64,000 nucleotides of DNA from Gimesia alba (GCF_007744675.1 NZ_CP036269.1:1-64000), one strand, 5' to 3'. Shown: positions 1-10,755, counted from the first letter of the stretch. Program-made: numbers and translations. The notes: generated from the sequence alone by a model not told the origin.

Positions 1-1038
1 ATGATGTCGAACTCTGGGAAACATCAACAGCACACCTCTGATAAGCCGTTTCTGATCTTAAAAGAGCATCAATACGCGTATACTGCCGTCTCTGAATTAT
101 TCCACGCAATCGAGTCCCCCGATCCGCAACTGGTCTATTTGTATGGCCCCTCAGGCTGTGGAAAAACCGCTCTGATTTCCGATTTACTCACGGATTTTGT
201 TGAAATTCATGCCGAAGCGGCGTTGAAAATCGTCACTGCGAGTGAATTCGCTGCCAAATTCGCAGCCGCCTCGAATCGCAACCGCATTCCCGAATTCCAG
301 CGAACCTTTCGAGAACTGGACCTGTTGATTCTGGAAGACATTCAAAGTCTGGAGAATCGGACCCAGACACAACGAGAATTATTATCGGTCCTGGACGAGA
401 TTCTCAAGTCGGAAGGCAGGGTCGTCATTTCTTCAACAAAACCACCCGGAGAACTGGCACGCTTCGATAAAAAACTGGTGAACCGATTTCATGGTGGGAT
501 CTGTGTCGCGATCAGCCCCTTGAAATATCAGAGCCGTCTTGAACTCTTGACCTTCTGGGCTAACCTCGAACAAATCCCGATCCAGAAAAAAGAACTCTCG
601 CTAATTGCTCACAAAAAAGAACTTTCGCCACGCGAGTTATATGCGATGCTGATGCAACTGCAGACCGTCAGTCGGATCAATCAGCAACGGATTGATACTT
701 CGTTTGTCAAACAGTACCTCGAAGGAAATATTGAAGGACCAAAAACCAGCGTCGCGAAAATAACGAAAGCCGTTTGTCGAGAGTTCAAAACCAGCCTGGC
801 AGAGATCCGCTCTGCCAACCGTTCTCAGCAAATTGTGCTTCCCCGACAATGTGCCATGTTTCTTTCGCGCGAACTGACCGACGAATCTTTAGCGAAAATT
901 GCAAATTATTTTAATCGCAAGAACCATAGCACGGTTATTCATGCTTGTCGTCATATTCAACACGGTCTCGAAAAATCACCCGGTTTACGCCAACAGATTT
1001 CTCGCATTAAGCAACAGCTTGGAGTATATCTCTTATAG
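1..1038 (+). CDS. dnaA: Chromosomal replication initiator DnaA (short form)
   Basis: AAA+ ATPase that binds DnaA boxes and melts the origin. Walker A is GPSGCGKT at residues 49-56. The Walker B region reads LLILEDIQ (residues 108-115), with Glu-Asp where Asp-Asp is usual. NRFHGG near residue 162 carries the box VII Arg. The C-terminal helix-turn-helix domain (about 247-345) ends with the DnaA signature NHSTVIHACRHIQ. At 345 aa it is about 100 residues shorter than typical DnaA: only about 15 residues precede the ATPase domain, so domains I and II are absent. The window starts on its ATG, so a start further upstream cannot be excluded. It is first in a plus-strand cluster with dnaN, a dciA-like gene and gyrB. 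The identity is firm; the true N-terminus is not. Confidence 0.93.
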   Translation: MMSNSGKHQQHTSDKPFLILKEHQYAYTAVSELFHAIESPDPQLVYLYGPSGCGKTALISDLLTDFVEIHAEAALKIVTASEFAAKFAAASNRNRIPEFQRTFRELDLLILEDIQSLENRTQTQRELLSVLDEILKSEGRVVISSTKPPGELARFDKKLVNRFHGGICVAISPLKYQSRLELLTFWANLEQIPIQKKELSLIAHKKELSPRELYAMLMQLQTVSRINQQRIDTSFVKQYLEGNIEGPKTSVAKITKAVCREFKTSLAEIRSANRSQQIVLPRQCAMFLSRELTDESLAKIANYFNRKNHSTVIHACRHIQHGLEKSPGLRQQISRIKQQLGVYLL

Positions 1039-1117
1039 CAGTCAGGAGAACGTGGCAGAGAAATCCAGTCAGGTGACATTTTCAGCTACGATTTATTCCA
1101 GTCCGCATGCCTCTTTT

Positions 1118-1126
1118 TGTGCATAA
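1118..1126 (-). promoter_or_regulatory. DnaA box (TTATGCACA, minus strand)
   Basis: The plus strand reads TGTGCATAA, whose complement TTATGCACA differs from the TTATCCACA consensus at one position. It lies 80 bp after the dnaA stop. Confidence 0.55.
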
Positions 1127-1252
1127 TTTGTTTAATTCGAGATGAGGAATGTCAACTTCTCTCGCGTTTTTGAACAGCGCCGGCGCGCGCAATTCAGAGT
1201 GTCATTTCTATTCACCATCAACTACTCCCATCATCAATATTAAATTCACAGG

Positions 1253-1261
1253 TTATCGACA
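1253..1261 (+). promoter_or_regulatory. DnaA box (TTATCGACA)
   Basis: One mismatch from the DnaA box consensus TTATCCACA. It is the central of three boxes in the dnaA-dnaN gap. Confidence 0.55.
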
Positions 1262-1328
1262 GCTAACTCTGCGGTCACCGATACCATAAACTATTAACCC
1301 AAAGCAGTTTACAACATATCCATCCAGG

Positions 1329-1337
1329 TAATCCACA
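1329..1337 (+). promoter_or_regulatory. DnaA box (TAATCCACA) beside the unwinding element
   Basis: One mismatch from TTATCCACA. It is the box closest to the triplet run and AT tract, 18 bp upstream of the TAC repeats, and has the same orientation as the box at 1253. Confidence 0.55.
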
Positions 1338-1355
1338 ATCAAAGTCTTCCCCTGA

Positions 1356-1392
1356 TACTACTACTACTAAATTTAAATATTTAATAGAAAAA
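1356..1392 (+). promoter_or_regulatory. DnaA-trio-like triplet run and AT-rich unwinding element
   Basis: Positions 1356-1370 are four TAC triplets followed by TAA. On the bottom strand this reads 3'-GAT-GAT-GAT-GAT, the preferred DnaA-trio sequence. It is preceded by a C-rich patch (1345-1352) and followed by an almost purely A/T tract (1369-1390), the expected DNA unwinding element. Confidence 0.6.
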
Positions 1393-1573
1393 TGACTTTG
1401 AAAATCAACCTTGATGTGCAGATTCAGAGCCTTCCAATCGTTGTGAAAACCGGTGAAACTCAATAAAATAAGATTACCAAAAAGGACGCACTTATTGACT
1501 GCCAGAAAGCCCATCATATCAGGAACAGGGCAGTCCCGATTTTCAACGAAATCTTAGAGAAATTGATTCAAAC

Positions 1574-2704
1574 ATGAAGCTCAGTTGTTCACGATCCACT
1601 CTGTTGTCCGGCTTCCAGATTATTGGCAGCGTTATCAGCTCTCGTACACCGAAAGAAGTCCTGAAGTGTGCCAAGCTCGAGGCGGCAGACGGCAAAGCAA
1701 CTTTGAGTGGGACCGATCTCGAAGTCAGTATCCGCTACGATTTCGAAGAAGTCGAAGTGATGATTCCCGGTCAGATCCTGCTCTCCGTCCACGAGCTGGT
1801 TTCCATCTTGCGGGAAGCCAAGACCGATTCGATTGAGATCGAACTGAAAAAAGACGAAGAGTCTGAACAGGATTATATTCTGATCCAGGCAGGGAAAAGT
1901 GAGTTCCGCTTGTCTGTCCACGATCCTTCGGAATTTCCGGCAGTGGAAACGTTTAACGAATCAAACTACTTCGAAGTCCCGATCCAGTCGTTTCGTGAAA
2001 TGATCCGTCGCACCGTTTTTGCGACCGATCCGGAAAGTACAAGGTACGCTCTGGGCGGGGTTCTGTTTGATGTAGAAGACGATAAACTGACTCTTGCAGC
2101 CACCGATGGTCGCCGACTGGCGATGGTAGAATCGGCCTGTTCTTACCAGGGAGAGGAAGCATACCAGAACAACCGTCCGGTGATTCCCGCGAAGGCCATG
2201 TCGTTGATTGAAAAGAGTCTGACGGGAGATGAAGGCAACATTCAGATCGCAATTCGTGCCAACGATGTCATCGTGAAAAGCGGTCGTTCGACAATCTTCG
2301 GCAGATTAGTCGAAGGGCGTTTCCCAAAATATCGGGATGTTATTCCCCCAGAGCCAACTCATAGTATCGATTTGGAAGTCGGGACTTTCTTCGCCGCAGT
2401 ACGTCAGGCACAGATTGTGACCGATGTCGAAACACGGGGCGTCGATTTTATCTTTTCCAGCGGTTTGTTGACTTTGAAAAGTGTTGCAGCCTCGGTTGGT
2501 GAATCGAAAGTGGAAATTCCAATTCCCTTTGAAGGCGAAGATATCGTGATCACTTTCGATGTGCGATATCTGGCAGATTTCCTCAAAGCTCTGGATTCGG
2601 CAGCTCATATTCAGCTCCAGCTGATCGATTCCGACAGTGCCGCGGTTCTGAAAACCGATGACGGCTACACATACGTTATCATGCCTCTTTCGCAAGCACG
2701 GTAA
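1574..2704 (+). CDS. dnaN: DNA polymerase III beta subunit (sliding clamp)
   Basis: Ring-shaped processivity clamp for the replicative polymerase. At 376 aa it has the usual length and three-domain beta-clamp layout. Typical features include an N-terminal MKLSCSRSTLL, the DGRRLAMVE segment of the middle domain, the GRLVEGRFPKYRDVIP stretch, and a C-terminal YVIMPLSQAR that matches the conserved end of the family. It is second in the origin cluster, 3 bp upstream of the DUF721 gene, so the two are probably co-transcribed. The ATG start gives the conserved N-terminus; no strong Shine-Dalgarno is visible. Confidence 0.97.
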   Translation: MKLSCSRSTLLSGFQIIGSVISSRTPKEVLKCAKLEAADGKATLSGTDLEVSIRYDFEEVEVMIPGQILLSVHELVSILREAKTDSIEIELKKDEESEQDYILIQAGKSEFRLSVHDPSEFPAVETFNESNYFEVPIQSFREMIRRTVFATDPESTRYALGGVLFDVEDDKLTLAATDGRRLAMVESACSYQGEEAYQNNRPVIPAKAMSLIEKSLTGDEGNIQIAIRANDVIVKSGRSTIFGRLVEGRFPKYRDVIPPEPTHSIDLEVGTFFAAVRQAQIVTDVETRGVDFIFSSGLLTLKSVAASVGESKVEIPIPFEGEDIVITFDVRYLADFLKALDSAAHIQLQLIDSDSAAVLKTDDGYTYVIMPLSQAR

Positions 2705-2707
2705 TTT

Positions 2708-3052
2708 ATGTCACAAAAGTACGAATTCAAAACGAGCCGTGCGATACCTTCAGCCGTTCCCATTTCTCAAGCACTCTCAGAGCTGATTGCGTTAAAGGGA
2801 CTGGGGCGGGTTCAGGGAGATCGACGCTTGTTAGACGCATGGAAACAGGCAGCAGGAGAGAAAATCGCCGGTCAGACGACGGTTCAGGGAATTAAAAATC
2901 GAATCGTGCAAATCGGGGTGGAAAACTCGGCACTGTTGAACGAACTGAATTCGTTTCATAAGGGTTCGCTACTTCAGAAATTACAAAAAGAGTATGGAAA
3001 ACAGGATGTCCGCGATATTCGATTTCGGTTGAAGTCAAAGACAAAAAAGTAA
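2708..3052 (+). CDS. dciA: DUF721 protein, probable DciA-type helicase loader/operator
   Basis: A 114-aa basic protein of the DUF721 family. The conserved core runs from LSELIALKGLGR through LLDAWKQAAGEKIAGQT to IGVENSALLNELNSFHKGSLLQKLQ, as in DciA, which acts on the DnaB helicase in bacteria lacking DnaC or DnaI. The start lies 3 bp after the dnaN stop, and the gene sits between dnaN and gyrB, a common place for this family in actinobacteria and other phyla. The family assignment is good; the helicase role is taken from characterised relatives. The symbol is by homology only. Confidence 0.8.
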   Translation: MSQKYEFKTSRAIPSAVPISQALSELIALKGLGRVQGDRRLLDAWKQAAGEKIAGQTTVQGIKNRIVQIGVENSALLNELNSFHKGSLLQKLQKEYGKQDVRDIRFRLKSKTKK

Positions 3053-3161
3053 CTCCGGCAGTTCTGGTAATGGAATGTGAAATTACTGTTGGGAGTCAAT
3101 CTAAGAGACAGAACAGCTTTCTATTTCTTAGAAGCAATCTATTAATTCACGGGAGTGATAA

Positions 3162-5660
<2,499 letters not shown>

Positions 5661-5672
5661 TATAACCCGTAT

Positions 5673-6194
5673 TTAAGCGAGATCCGTACCTTCCAGAGAC
5701 GCAATAAAGGGAAGGTGACGGTACTCGTTGTTGAAGTCCAGGCCGTATCCGACAACAAAATGGTTCGGGATTTTGAAACAATGATAGTCCGGCCCAAAGT
5801 CGACTTCGGTTGCTTCTTCTTTCCAGAGTAATACGGCCGATTTCAATGATCGTGGTTGAAGCTCGTTGATTTGTGCCAGTACCGTCTGCATTGTTTTGCC
5901 GGTATCGAAAATATCATCAATCAATAAGACATCGCGATCGGCAATATCGGGCAGGTAATCCAGATTCACGCTCAGCGTTCCCGCGGTGGTCGTTTTTCCC
6001 CGGTAACTGGATGCCTGGAGCAGACCAACCTGATGCGGCACATCGATCGCGCGAATCAAATCTGCCAGCAGGACCAGGCTGCCAGCGAGAATCCCGATAA
6101 TTGTCAGCGGCCGATCCTGATATTCATTGGCCAGTTCGCGGCCCAGAGAAATCACACGCGAGTTGATCTGTTGTTGATCAATCAGAACTTTCAC
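5673..6194 (-). CDS. hpt: Hypoxanthine phosphoribosyltransferase
   Basis: Purine salvage enzyme converting hypoxanthine or guanine plus PRPP to IMP or GMP. The PRPP-binding loop is DVLLIDDIFDTGKT (residues 88-101), with the adjacent acidic pair typical of type I PRTases. GILAGSLVLLADLIRAI near residue 34 and ASSYRGKTTTAG near 61 match HGPRTs, as does the C-terminal VVGYGLDFNNEYRHLPFIASL. Length (173 aa) is normal. It follows truD by 16 bp on the same strand and is probably co-transcribed with it. The start is the only good Met before the first strand. Confidence 0.93.
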   Translation of the reverse strand: MKVLIDQQQINSRVISLGRELANEYQDRPLTIIGILAGSLVLLADLIRAIDVPHQVGLLQASSYRGKTTTAGTLSVNLDYLPDIADRDVLLIDDIFDTGKTMQTVLAQINELQPRSLKSAVLLWKEEATEVDFGPDYHCFKIPNHFVVGYGLDFNNEYRHLPFIASLEGTDLA

Positions 6195-6210
6195 AGAAGA
6201 AATCCTTTCT

Positions 6211-7281
6211 TTAAACGTCGTCGGCTGTTTGAGCGGCCGATTCGTTTTTCATAAATTCTCTGAGCAGCATTGTCGCATACACGCCAGAAGGCAAAGTGAA
6301 ATGAAATAAAACCCCCTCACCCGTCTCTTCTATTCTAAGTTGATCGGGCCAGATAAGAAAAGGGCGTCGGGCACCTGGAGTCAGTTTTTTGAAGCGAGAA
6401 AAATGAGACATCTCCAGCTCAAATTCACTCAGAACATGCTGCTCCTGTTCCAGCACTGTATCCGTAGGCGACTTCATTTTCGGTCCAAAGATCGGTCCGG
6501 TGATGACCGTTTCTCGATTGTCAAACCGCTCTTGTTCGCGTGCTACATCTTCCACCACAAAAATGCCGCCTGTTTCACAGACCTGCATCACATCTCCCAG
6601 TTGAACGGTATGCAAGCTCTGATTCGAAACCCGTTCCGAGAGGACACGATTGAACAGACTCGATTGTGCCGCCGATAATGCCAGGCGTTTGAGCGATTTA
6701 TTGCGGAAATACTTGCTCGGAACCCGCTCGTCTTTGAGCAGCTTCAGACCCATCACAAGCGTTTCATTATCCCGGCCCATCCGTTGTGTACCGTAATAAT
6801 TGGGAAAACCTACCTGCTCAATTTTCTGCTGGATCGACGTTGCTTTCTGAAACGCATCCTCTGCCGAATCTCGGATCAAAATCGAAAATCGATTGCCTCT
6901 GAGATGTCCGGTTTTCAGTTTCCGTTCGTGCCGCGTGCTTTCCAGAATCTTGATGCCGTCGAAAGAAAAATCGGCTAACAAGGGTTCACAATCCGCTGGT
7001 ACCGAAACGAACTGTCGTGTTACCGCCCGCCGATCCTTCAACCCGGCGACCCCGATATCACGGGGATTGAGTCGCAGCAGTTGAGACAGGATTTTAACCA
7101 GAAACTGCGCCGAGACATCCCGCTTCTCCACCCAGAGGAAAAGATGATCTCCTTCCCCCGAGGGAGCATACACGGGAATTTCTTCTACGACGAAATCTTC
7201 CATCGTCGTTTTTAAAACGCCGCCGATTCCCGGTAAATCTTCAGTCAGGTAAGGCAGAAATGATTGTTCGGGATCGGGCAT
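6211..7281 (-). CDS. truD: tRNA pseudouridine(13) synthase TruD
   Basis: Isomerises uridine 13 of tRNA to pseudouridine. The family motif GLKDRRAVTRQ is at residues 80-90, with the catalytic Asp at 83. The N-terminal EDFVVEEIP and the NYYGTQRMGRDNETLVMGLKLL segment are also TruD hallmarks, and the C-terminus PSGVYATMLLREFMK matches. The 356-aa length is typical. It lies 6 bp downstream of the 560-aa secreted protein and 16 bp upstream of hpt, so the three minus-strand genes may share a transcript. Confidence 0.93.
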   Translation of the reverse strand: MPDPEQSFLPYLTEDLPGIGGVLKTTMEDFVVEEIPVYAPSGEGDHLFLWVEKRDVSAQFLVKILSQLLRLNPRDIGVAGLKDRRAVTRQFVSVPADCEPLLADFSFDGIKILESTRHERKLKTGHLRGNRFSILIRDSAEDAFQKATSIQQKIEQVGFPNYYGTQRMGRDNETLVMGLKLLKDERVPSKYFRNKSLKRLALSAAQSSLFNRVLSERVSNQSLHTVQLGDVMQVCETGGIFVVEDVAREQERFDNRETVITGPIFGPKMKSPTDTVLEQEQHVLSEFELEMSHFSRFKKLTPGARRPFLIWPDQLRIEETGEGVLFHFTLPSGVYATMLLREFMKNESAAQTADDV

Positions 7282-7287
7282 CAGGTT

Positions 7288-8970
7288 CTATTTTCGGTTG
7301 GCAATGGCTAAAGAGATCAGCCGAATAAACCCTTCCCCCAGTTCCAGGTTCAGGCTGGCTTCATCGGCTGTGATTTTAGGGTAAAAGGTCATCAAGTCGC
7401 CACCCGAAGCAAATGCAACTTTAGCAGAATCCATAAATTCCTGGTTCTTCGCATTCTCTTTCGCCAGAGGAAGCAATGAACCCAGCTTCATAGAAACCAG
7501 AAATGAAGCACCTGCTTTGTTCTGGTTTCCATTACTTTTCCGAGCAGAAATTGTTTTTTTCAACAGTTCTAACGCTTCATCTTCTCCCATTGCCAGCCAG
7601 CACTCATTTGCATCACAACCGATGAAAATCATGGGATCTTCACCAAAGAATTCTTTAGTATTTTTCTTCAGATCGTCGGGAGCAATTTTATGGATTGTAA
7701 CACCTTCCACTTCGGCAACGTGAGATTCGATTCCCTGAGTATTTTCCGCCTGCTTCATTAATTCAAACAAATCCTTCAGACCCTGTTGGAATTCTTCTCC
7801 TTCATTCAGTTTCAAAGCAGCAATCAATGTCGCTTTGCCTTTCGAAGTCTGCTGCATTTGAATATGACCATCCAACTTCCCGGCTTGGACAGTTGCTTTG
7901 GCCGACTCCAGCATTTTGGCGACGGGTCCCGGATTCGAATCGTCGCCCAACAGGATCGGCGGAACTTTTGCCTCTGATTGTTCAAGCAATTCAAGGAGTT
8001 TTTTCTGTTCGATGTCTTTTCGCAACGGAACCACCGTGTATCCCAGAAAATCAGCTGATTCAGCGTTGAGATAAGAATACTGGCTCGACTTTGATGAAAG
8101 CAGTTTTAATTCTTTCTCCAGTTCAGATCCTGGATTTGCTTTGACACCGAGGTTGAGCCGAATCTGTTTGTCTTTTTTCGAAAGCGCATAGCCAAACGTC
8201 AGGTTGTCGCCGTCTTTGGCGATGATTGCGAATTGTTTATTCACAAATAACAGCGTCTCTTTGCGGCTCATGTATTGAATGTCGTCTTCGCCCGGTTTGC
8301 GGGCCAGCTGTTCGTCCAGCTTCGCACTGGCCAGATCGACGGCCATCATTCGCATCGGTTCGGGAACATTCTTCAACAACAGAGATCCTGCGATATCGTA
8401 TTTTTTCGCCAGAGCACTGGTGTAGTCGTCCGGGTTATAAAAATAGCGGTCCAGCGCTTCACTTGTAATTTGAAGGAATGCATAACCATGGGCCATCTTG
8501 ATGTGTATCGAAAAACTGGGCAGTGCCAGCGTATACCGGTTCTCTTTTCCTTCCACGGGTGCTAACACAAAACCGACTTCGTCCAGTGTTTGTGTTAACG
8601 CATCCAGATCCTTCACAGGTACGAATCCCACCACCGTTGGCTGGGGAGAGATTCCCTCGTTCAAAAACACAAACACACCCAGCGGCTTCGTTTTATCCAG
8701 GCCTTCCAGATTCCGATATTGTGCCAGAAATCCCTTGATCATCGCCGGGTATTCGGGCTTCTGAACGGTCTCAAACAGGTAATCAATGTCTTCCAGAACC
8801 CGGTCAATGCCGGCGATCGCAGCCACCGCGATCGGCTGGTTCCAGTCCATTTTGTCCTTGCGTGGTTCCCGATTCGTATCGGACTGAGCAAAAGCAAGGA
8901 CGCCCACAGCCAGAAAACAGACCGTGAACGTAAATCGTTTGATATAAGAACTTGGAGAGACACGATACAC
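7288..8970 (-). CDS. Secreted protein of unknown function
   Basis: 560 aa, not assigned to a characterised family. A signal peptide is clear: basic YIKR, then the hydrophobic run FTVCFLAVGVLAFA, with likely cleavage at AFA-Q near residue 29. The rest is soluble and charged, with no transmembrane helix or recognisable active site. Segments such as TKPLGVFVFLN, FVPVKDLDALTQTLDEVG and GCDANECWLAMGEDEALELLKK recall DUF3352-like planctomycete exported proteins, but this is a weak resemblance. Its stop is 6 bp from the truD start, so it probably leads the truD-hpt transcript. The upstream region is long and non-coding. Confidence 0.75.
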   Translation of the reverse strand: MYRVSPSSYIKRFTFTVCFLAVGVLAFAQSDTNREPRKDKMDWNQPIAVAAIAGIDRVLEDIDYLFETVQKPEYPAMIKGFLAQYRNLEGLDKTKPLGVFVFLNEGISPQPTVVGFVPVKDLDALTQTLDEVGFVLAPVEGKENRYTLALPSFSIHIKMAHGYAFLQITSEALDRYFYNPDDYTSALAKKYDIAGSLLLKNVPEPMRMMAVDLASAKLDEQLARKPGEDDIQYMSRKETLLFVNKQFAIIAKDGDNLTFGYALSKKDKQIRLNLGVKANPGSELEKELKLLSSKSSQYSYLNAESADFLGYTVVPLRKDIEQKKLLELLEQSEAKVPPILLGDDSNPGPVAKMLESAKATVQAGKLDGHIQMQQTSKGKATLIAALKLNEGEEFQQGLKDLFELMKQAENTQGIESHVAEVEGVTIHKIAPDDLKKNTKEFFGEDPMIFIGCDANECWLAMGEDEALELLKKTISARKSNGNQNKAGASFLVSMKLGSLLPLAKENAKNQEFMDSAKVAFASGGDLMTFYPKITADEASLNLELGEGFIRLISLAIANRK

Positions 8971-9083
8971 GGGAGATCCCCTTGAAAAGAAAGACGGTTG
9001 TCAGAAAATGTGAAGTCAAAATCTTCAAAGGCACTCTCTCCGTAGAGAAACTCCCTTCGGCTAAATAGTTTACCTGATCTCTC

Positions 9084-9317
9084 CTAATCCGGTTGCAAAA
9101 AATTATTAAAATCAGCATAAAAAAGCGACTTCTGTTTAGTATCCCCAGTGAAAAAACGCCCCTTGACAGCAACGCGGCACTGGCGATGATCCCTGGTTAT
9201 GCGTCGCGCGCGGGTCAAACACTTTATGCACTGGTTATCAGCGCTCCTGTGAATCTGCTCCCCGTAAAAGTCGCTTGTTTCAGACCAATTTTTTTTCACA
9301 TCACACGTCTGATTCAT
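9084..9317 (-). CDS. Possible small Cys/Arg-rich protein
   Basis: A 77-codon frame starting ATG AAT CAG with a good Shine-Dalgarno (AGAGGTG) about 8 nt upstream, otherwise isolated in non-coding DNA. The predicted protein begins MNQTCDVKKNWSETSDFYGE and has four Cys (two in CIKC) and a basic centre (RARRITRDHRQCR). No family was recognised. The longer frame reaching back to 9701 starts inside a dispersed repeat and is not credible. Only the ribosome site and composition support this call. Confidence 0.35.
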   Translation of the reverse strand: MNQTCDVKKNWSETSDFYGEQIHRSADNQCIKCLTRARRITRDHRQCRVAVKGRFFTGDTKQKSLFYADFNNFLQPD

Positions 9318-9637
9318 AATGAGCACCTCTTTTTTATGCGGGTCGACACACTTCGAACACAATAAACCGCATATCGACACACTCTCAACACACCAGGGAC
9401 ACAAATCAACCCCCATTCCGCACCGTTTGAAACAAATTCCACTCGACACATCCATACCTCTGTAGACAATCTGCTCTACAAAACAACAAAATATTCGACA
9501 ACCAGAAATCCAAAAACACAACAATCCAGATAAACGATCCATGTCAGAACTTTCCTCAATCCATAACAAAAATGTGCGGTACGGCGTTAGCCGCGCAGCT
9601 GATCTAGTTGTTCGGAACTTACCAACTGTATTCCCTA

Positions 9638-9661
9638 TTAGCCGAAGGGCGTTAGCCCCGG
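9638..9661 (+). repeat. 24-bp dispersed repeat, copy 1
   Basis: Begins TTAGCCGAAGGGCG and ends GTTAGCCCCGG. It is identical over 24 bp to 15139-15162. A shorter related GGCGTTAGCC motif lies about 60 bp upstream near 9584. It is probably a genome-wide family; only these copies are visible here. Confidence 0.8.
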
Positions 9662-9781
9662 TTCCTCTGCCTTTATAAAAACAATTCGGTTTAAGAAACA
9701 CGACCTGGCCGCTGTTTCTACCAGGCGCAACGTCCCGAAAAAAAGCAGACGCAGCAAATCACGTCCATGAGGATTCTACCC

Positions 9782-9830
9782 GATGTCACCCAAACCGCTG
9801 CAGATGAAAATCGGGCAGTGGTTACAGGCG
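9782..9830 (+). repeat. Imperfect direct repeat upstream of marC (copy 1)
   Basis: Starts GATGTCACCCAAACCGCTGC. The first 31 bases match 10705-10735 at 28 positions, with weaker similarity for another 18-20 bases. The two copies flank marC in the same orientation about 920 bp apart. Confidence 0.7.
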
Positions 9831-10062
9831 ATGAATGTTTGAAAAGACTTGGGTAAGCAAATTAATCTGGTCGATGAACAATCAGTTTCCCACGGCTTAT
9901 GTGCTCCGATACGCGTTTTGTAGCCGACGAAAACGTGTGTTCTTTCAATCAATCCAAACACTAGCTAGAATGGAAGCTTTTTACCCCGATCGATGTACTT
10001 TCAAACCAGGGAACGTTGCAGTATTCGATCGATGTTTACACGCATAGTTTTCAAATCGTTCG

Positions 10063-10686
10063 GTGCAAAAACTTATGACTGATGTTTTCAATTCGGCAGC
10101 ACTTTTGTTAACTCTTCTAAACCCATTTCTGGTGATTATTTACCTTGTTGATGTGGTTCGAAAGCTCAATCAGAAACAGTTTCGTCTTGTATTGATCAGG
10201 GCTGGTCTGATTACCTGCGTTATTTTCTGTAGCTTTGTGATTCTGGGAGACAAGATTTTTACAGGTGTAATGCAAGTCGAATTTGCATCATTCCAGATCT
10301 TCGGAGGCATTGTGTTTCTCCTGATTGGAATTCAGTTTGTATTTCAAGGCCCCGTTGTGATTGAAGCATTAAGAGGAGAATCCGAGAACCTTTCCGGTTC
10401 GATTGCTATGCCAGTGCTGATTGGACCGGGGACAATCAGTGCCTGTGTACTGATTGGTAAAAGACATGATCCTCTAGTAGCGTGCACGATTGTTGTGACG
10501 TCTGTTTTCATCTGTCTTGCGACAATCATATTGCTGAAATTGATCCACGATATGGTGAATCAAACTCGGGAAGCGTTAATTAACAGGTATATCGAGATTA
10601 CGGGTCGCATAACAGCACTTTACGTCGGAACAGTTTCGATTGACATGATCATGCAGGGCCTCCGAACATGGGTCGATAAATTTTAA
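10063..10686 (+). CDS. MarC-family integral membrane protein
   Basis: 207 aa with about six transmembrane helices: LLLTLLNPFLVIIYLVDVV, LIRAGLITCVIFCSFVIL, FQIFGGIVFLLIGIQFVF, the MPVLIGPGTISACVLIG segment, CTIVVTSVFICLATIILL and ITALYVGTVSIDMIM. The NP near the start of helix 1 and the P-x-x-x-GPGTIS motif are MarC/UPF0056 signatures. The family has no settled function; the old link to antibiotic resistance was not upheld. The start is either GTG 10063 or ATG 10075; neither has a strong ribosome site. It stands alone, flanked by direct repeats at 9782 and 10705. Confidence 0.85.
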   Translation: MQKLMTDVFNSAALLLTLLNPFLVIIYLVDVVRKLNQKQFRLVLIRAGLITCVIFCSFVILGDKIFTGVMQVEFASFQIFGGIVFLLIGIQFVFQGPVVIEALRGESENLSGSIAMPVLIGPGTISACVLIGKRHDPLVACTIVVTSVFICLATIILLKLIHDMVNQTREALINRYIEITGRITALYVGTVSIDMIMQGLRTWVDKF

Positions 10687-10704
10687 AATCTTAAACATCC
10701 TTTT

Positions 10705-10755
10705 GATGCAACCCAAACCGCCGCAGATGAAAATCCGATAGTGCTTGTAATAGCG
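10705..10755 (+). repeat. Imperfect direct repeat downstream of marC (copy 2)
   Basis: Starts GATGCAACCCAAACCGCCGC and continues to TAGCG. It matches the copy at 9782-9830. It lies 18 bp after the marC stop. Confidence 0.7.

Larger units (their letters stand above)
1039..1573. other. oriC: Probable replication origin (oriC) between dnaA and dnaN
   Basis: A 535-bp non-coding gap between dnaA and dnaN, a classical oriC site. It contains three near-consensus DnaA boxes (one mismatch each from TTATCCACA), a C-rich patch at 1345-1352, a TAC triplet run and an A/T-only tract. The order box, GC patch, triplet run, AT tract matches the basal unwinding system described for Bacillus subtilis. A short GC-rich stretch (GCGCCGGCGCGCGC) lies near 1179-1192. 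No convincing ORF is present. That replication starts here is inference; the motifs are visible directly. Confidence 0.75.
8971..10062. other. Long repeat-bearing, mostly non-coding region
   Basis: About 1.1 kb between the 560-aa secreted protein and marC. It holds one possible small minus-strand gene (9084-9317), a 24-bp dispersed repeat at 9638-9661, a related GGCGTTAGCC motif near 9584, and one copy of a 50-bp repeat found again after marC. The plus strand is rich in CA runs around 9340-9540, giving spurious Cys-rich reading frames on minus. No tRNA or other RNA gene was recognised. Confidence 0.6.

Noticed and set aside
9084-9701. 205-aa Cys-rich minus frame
   Set aside because: It begins inside the 24-bp dispersed repeat (reading GANALRL); only the inner 77-codon frame has a ribosome site.
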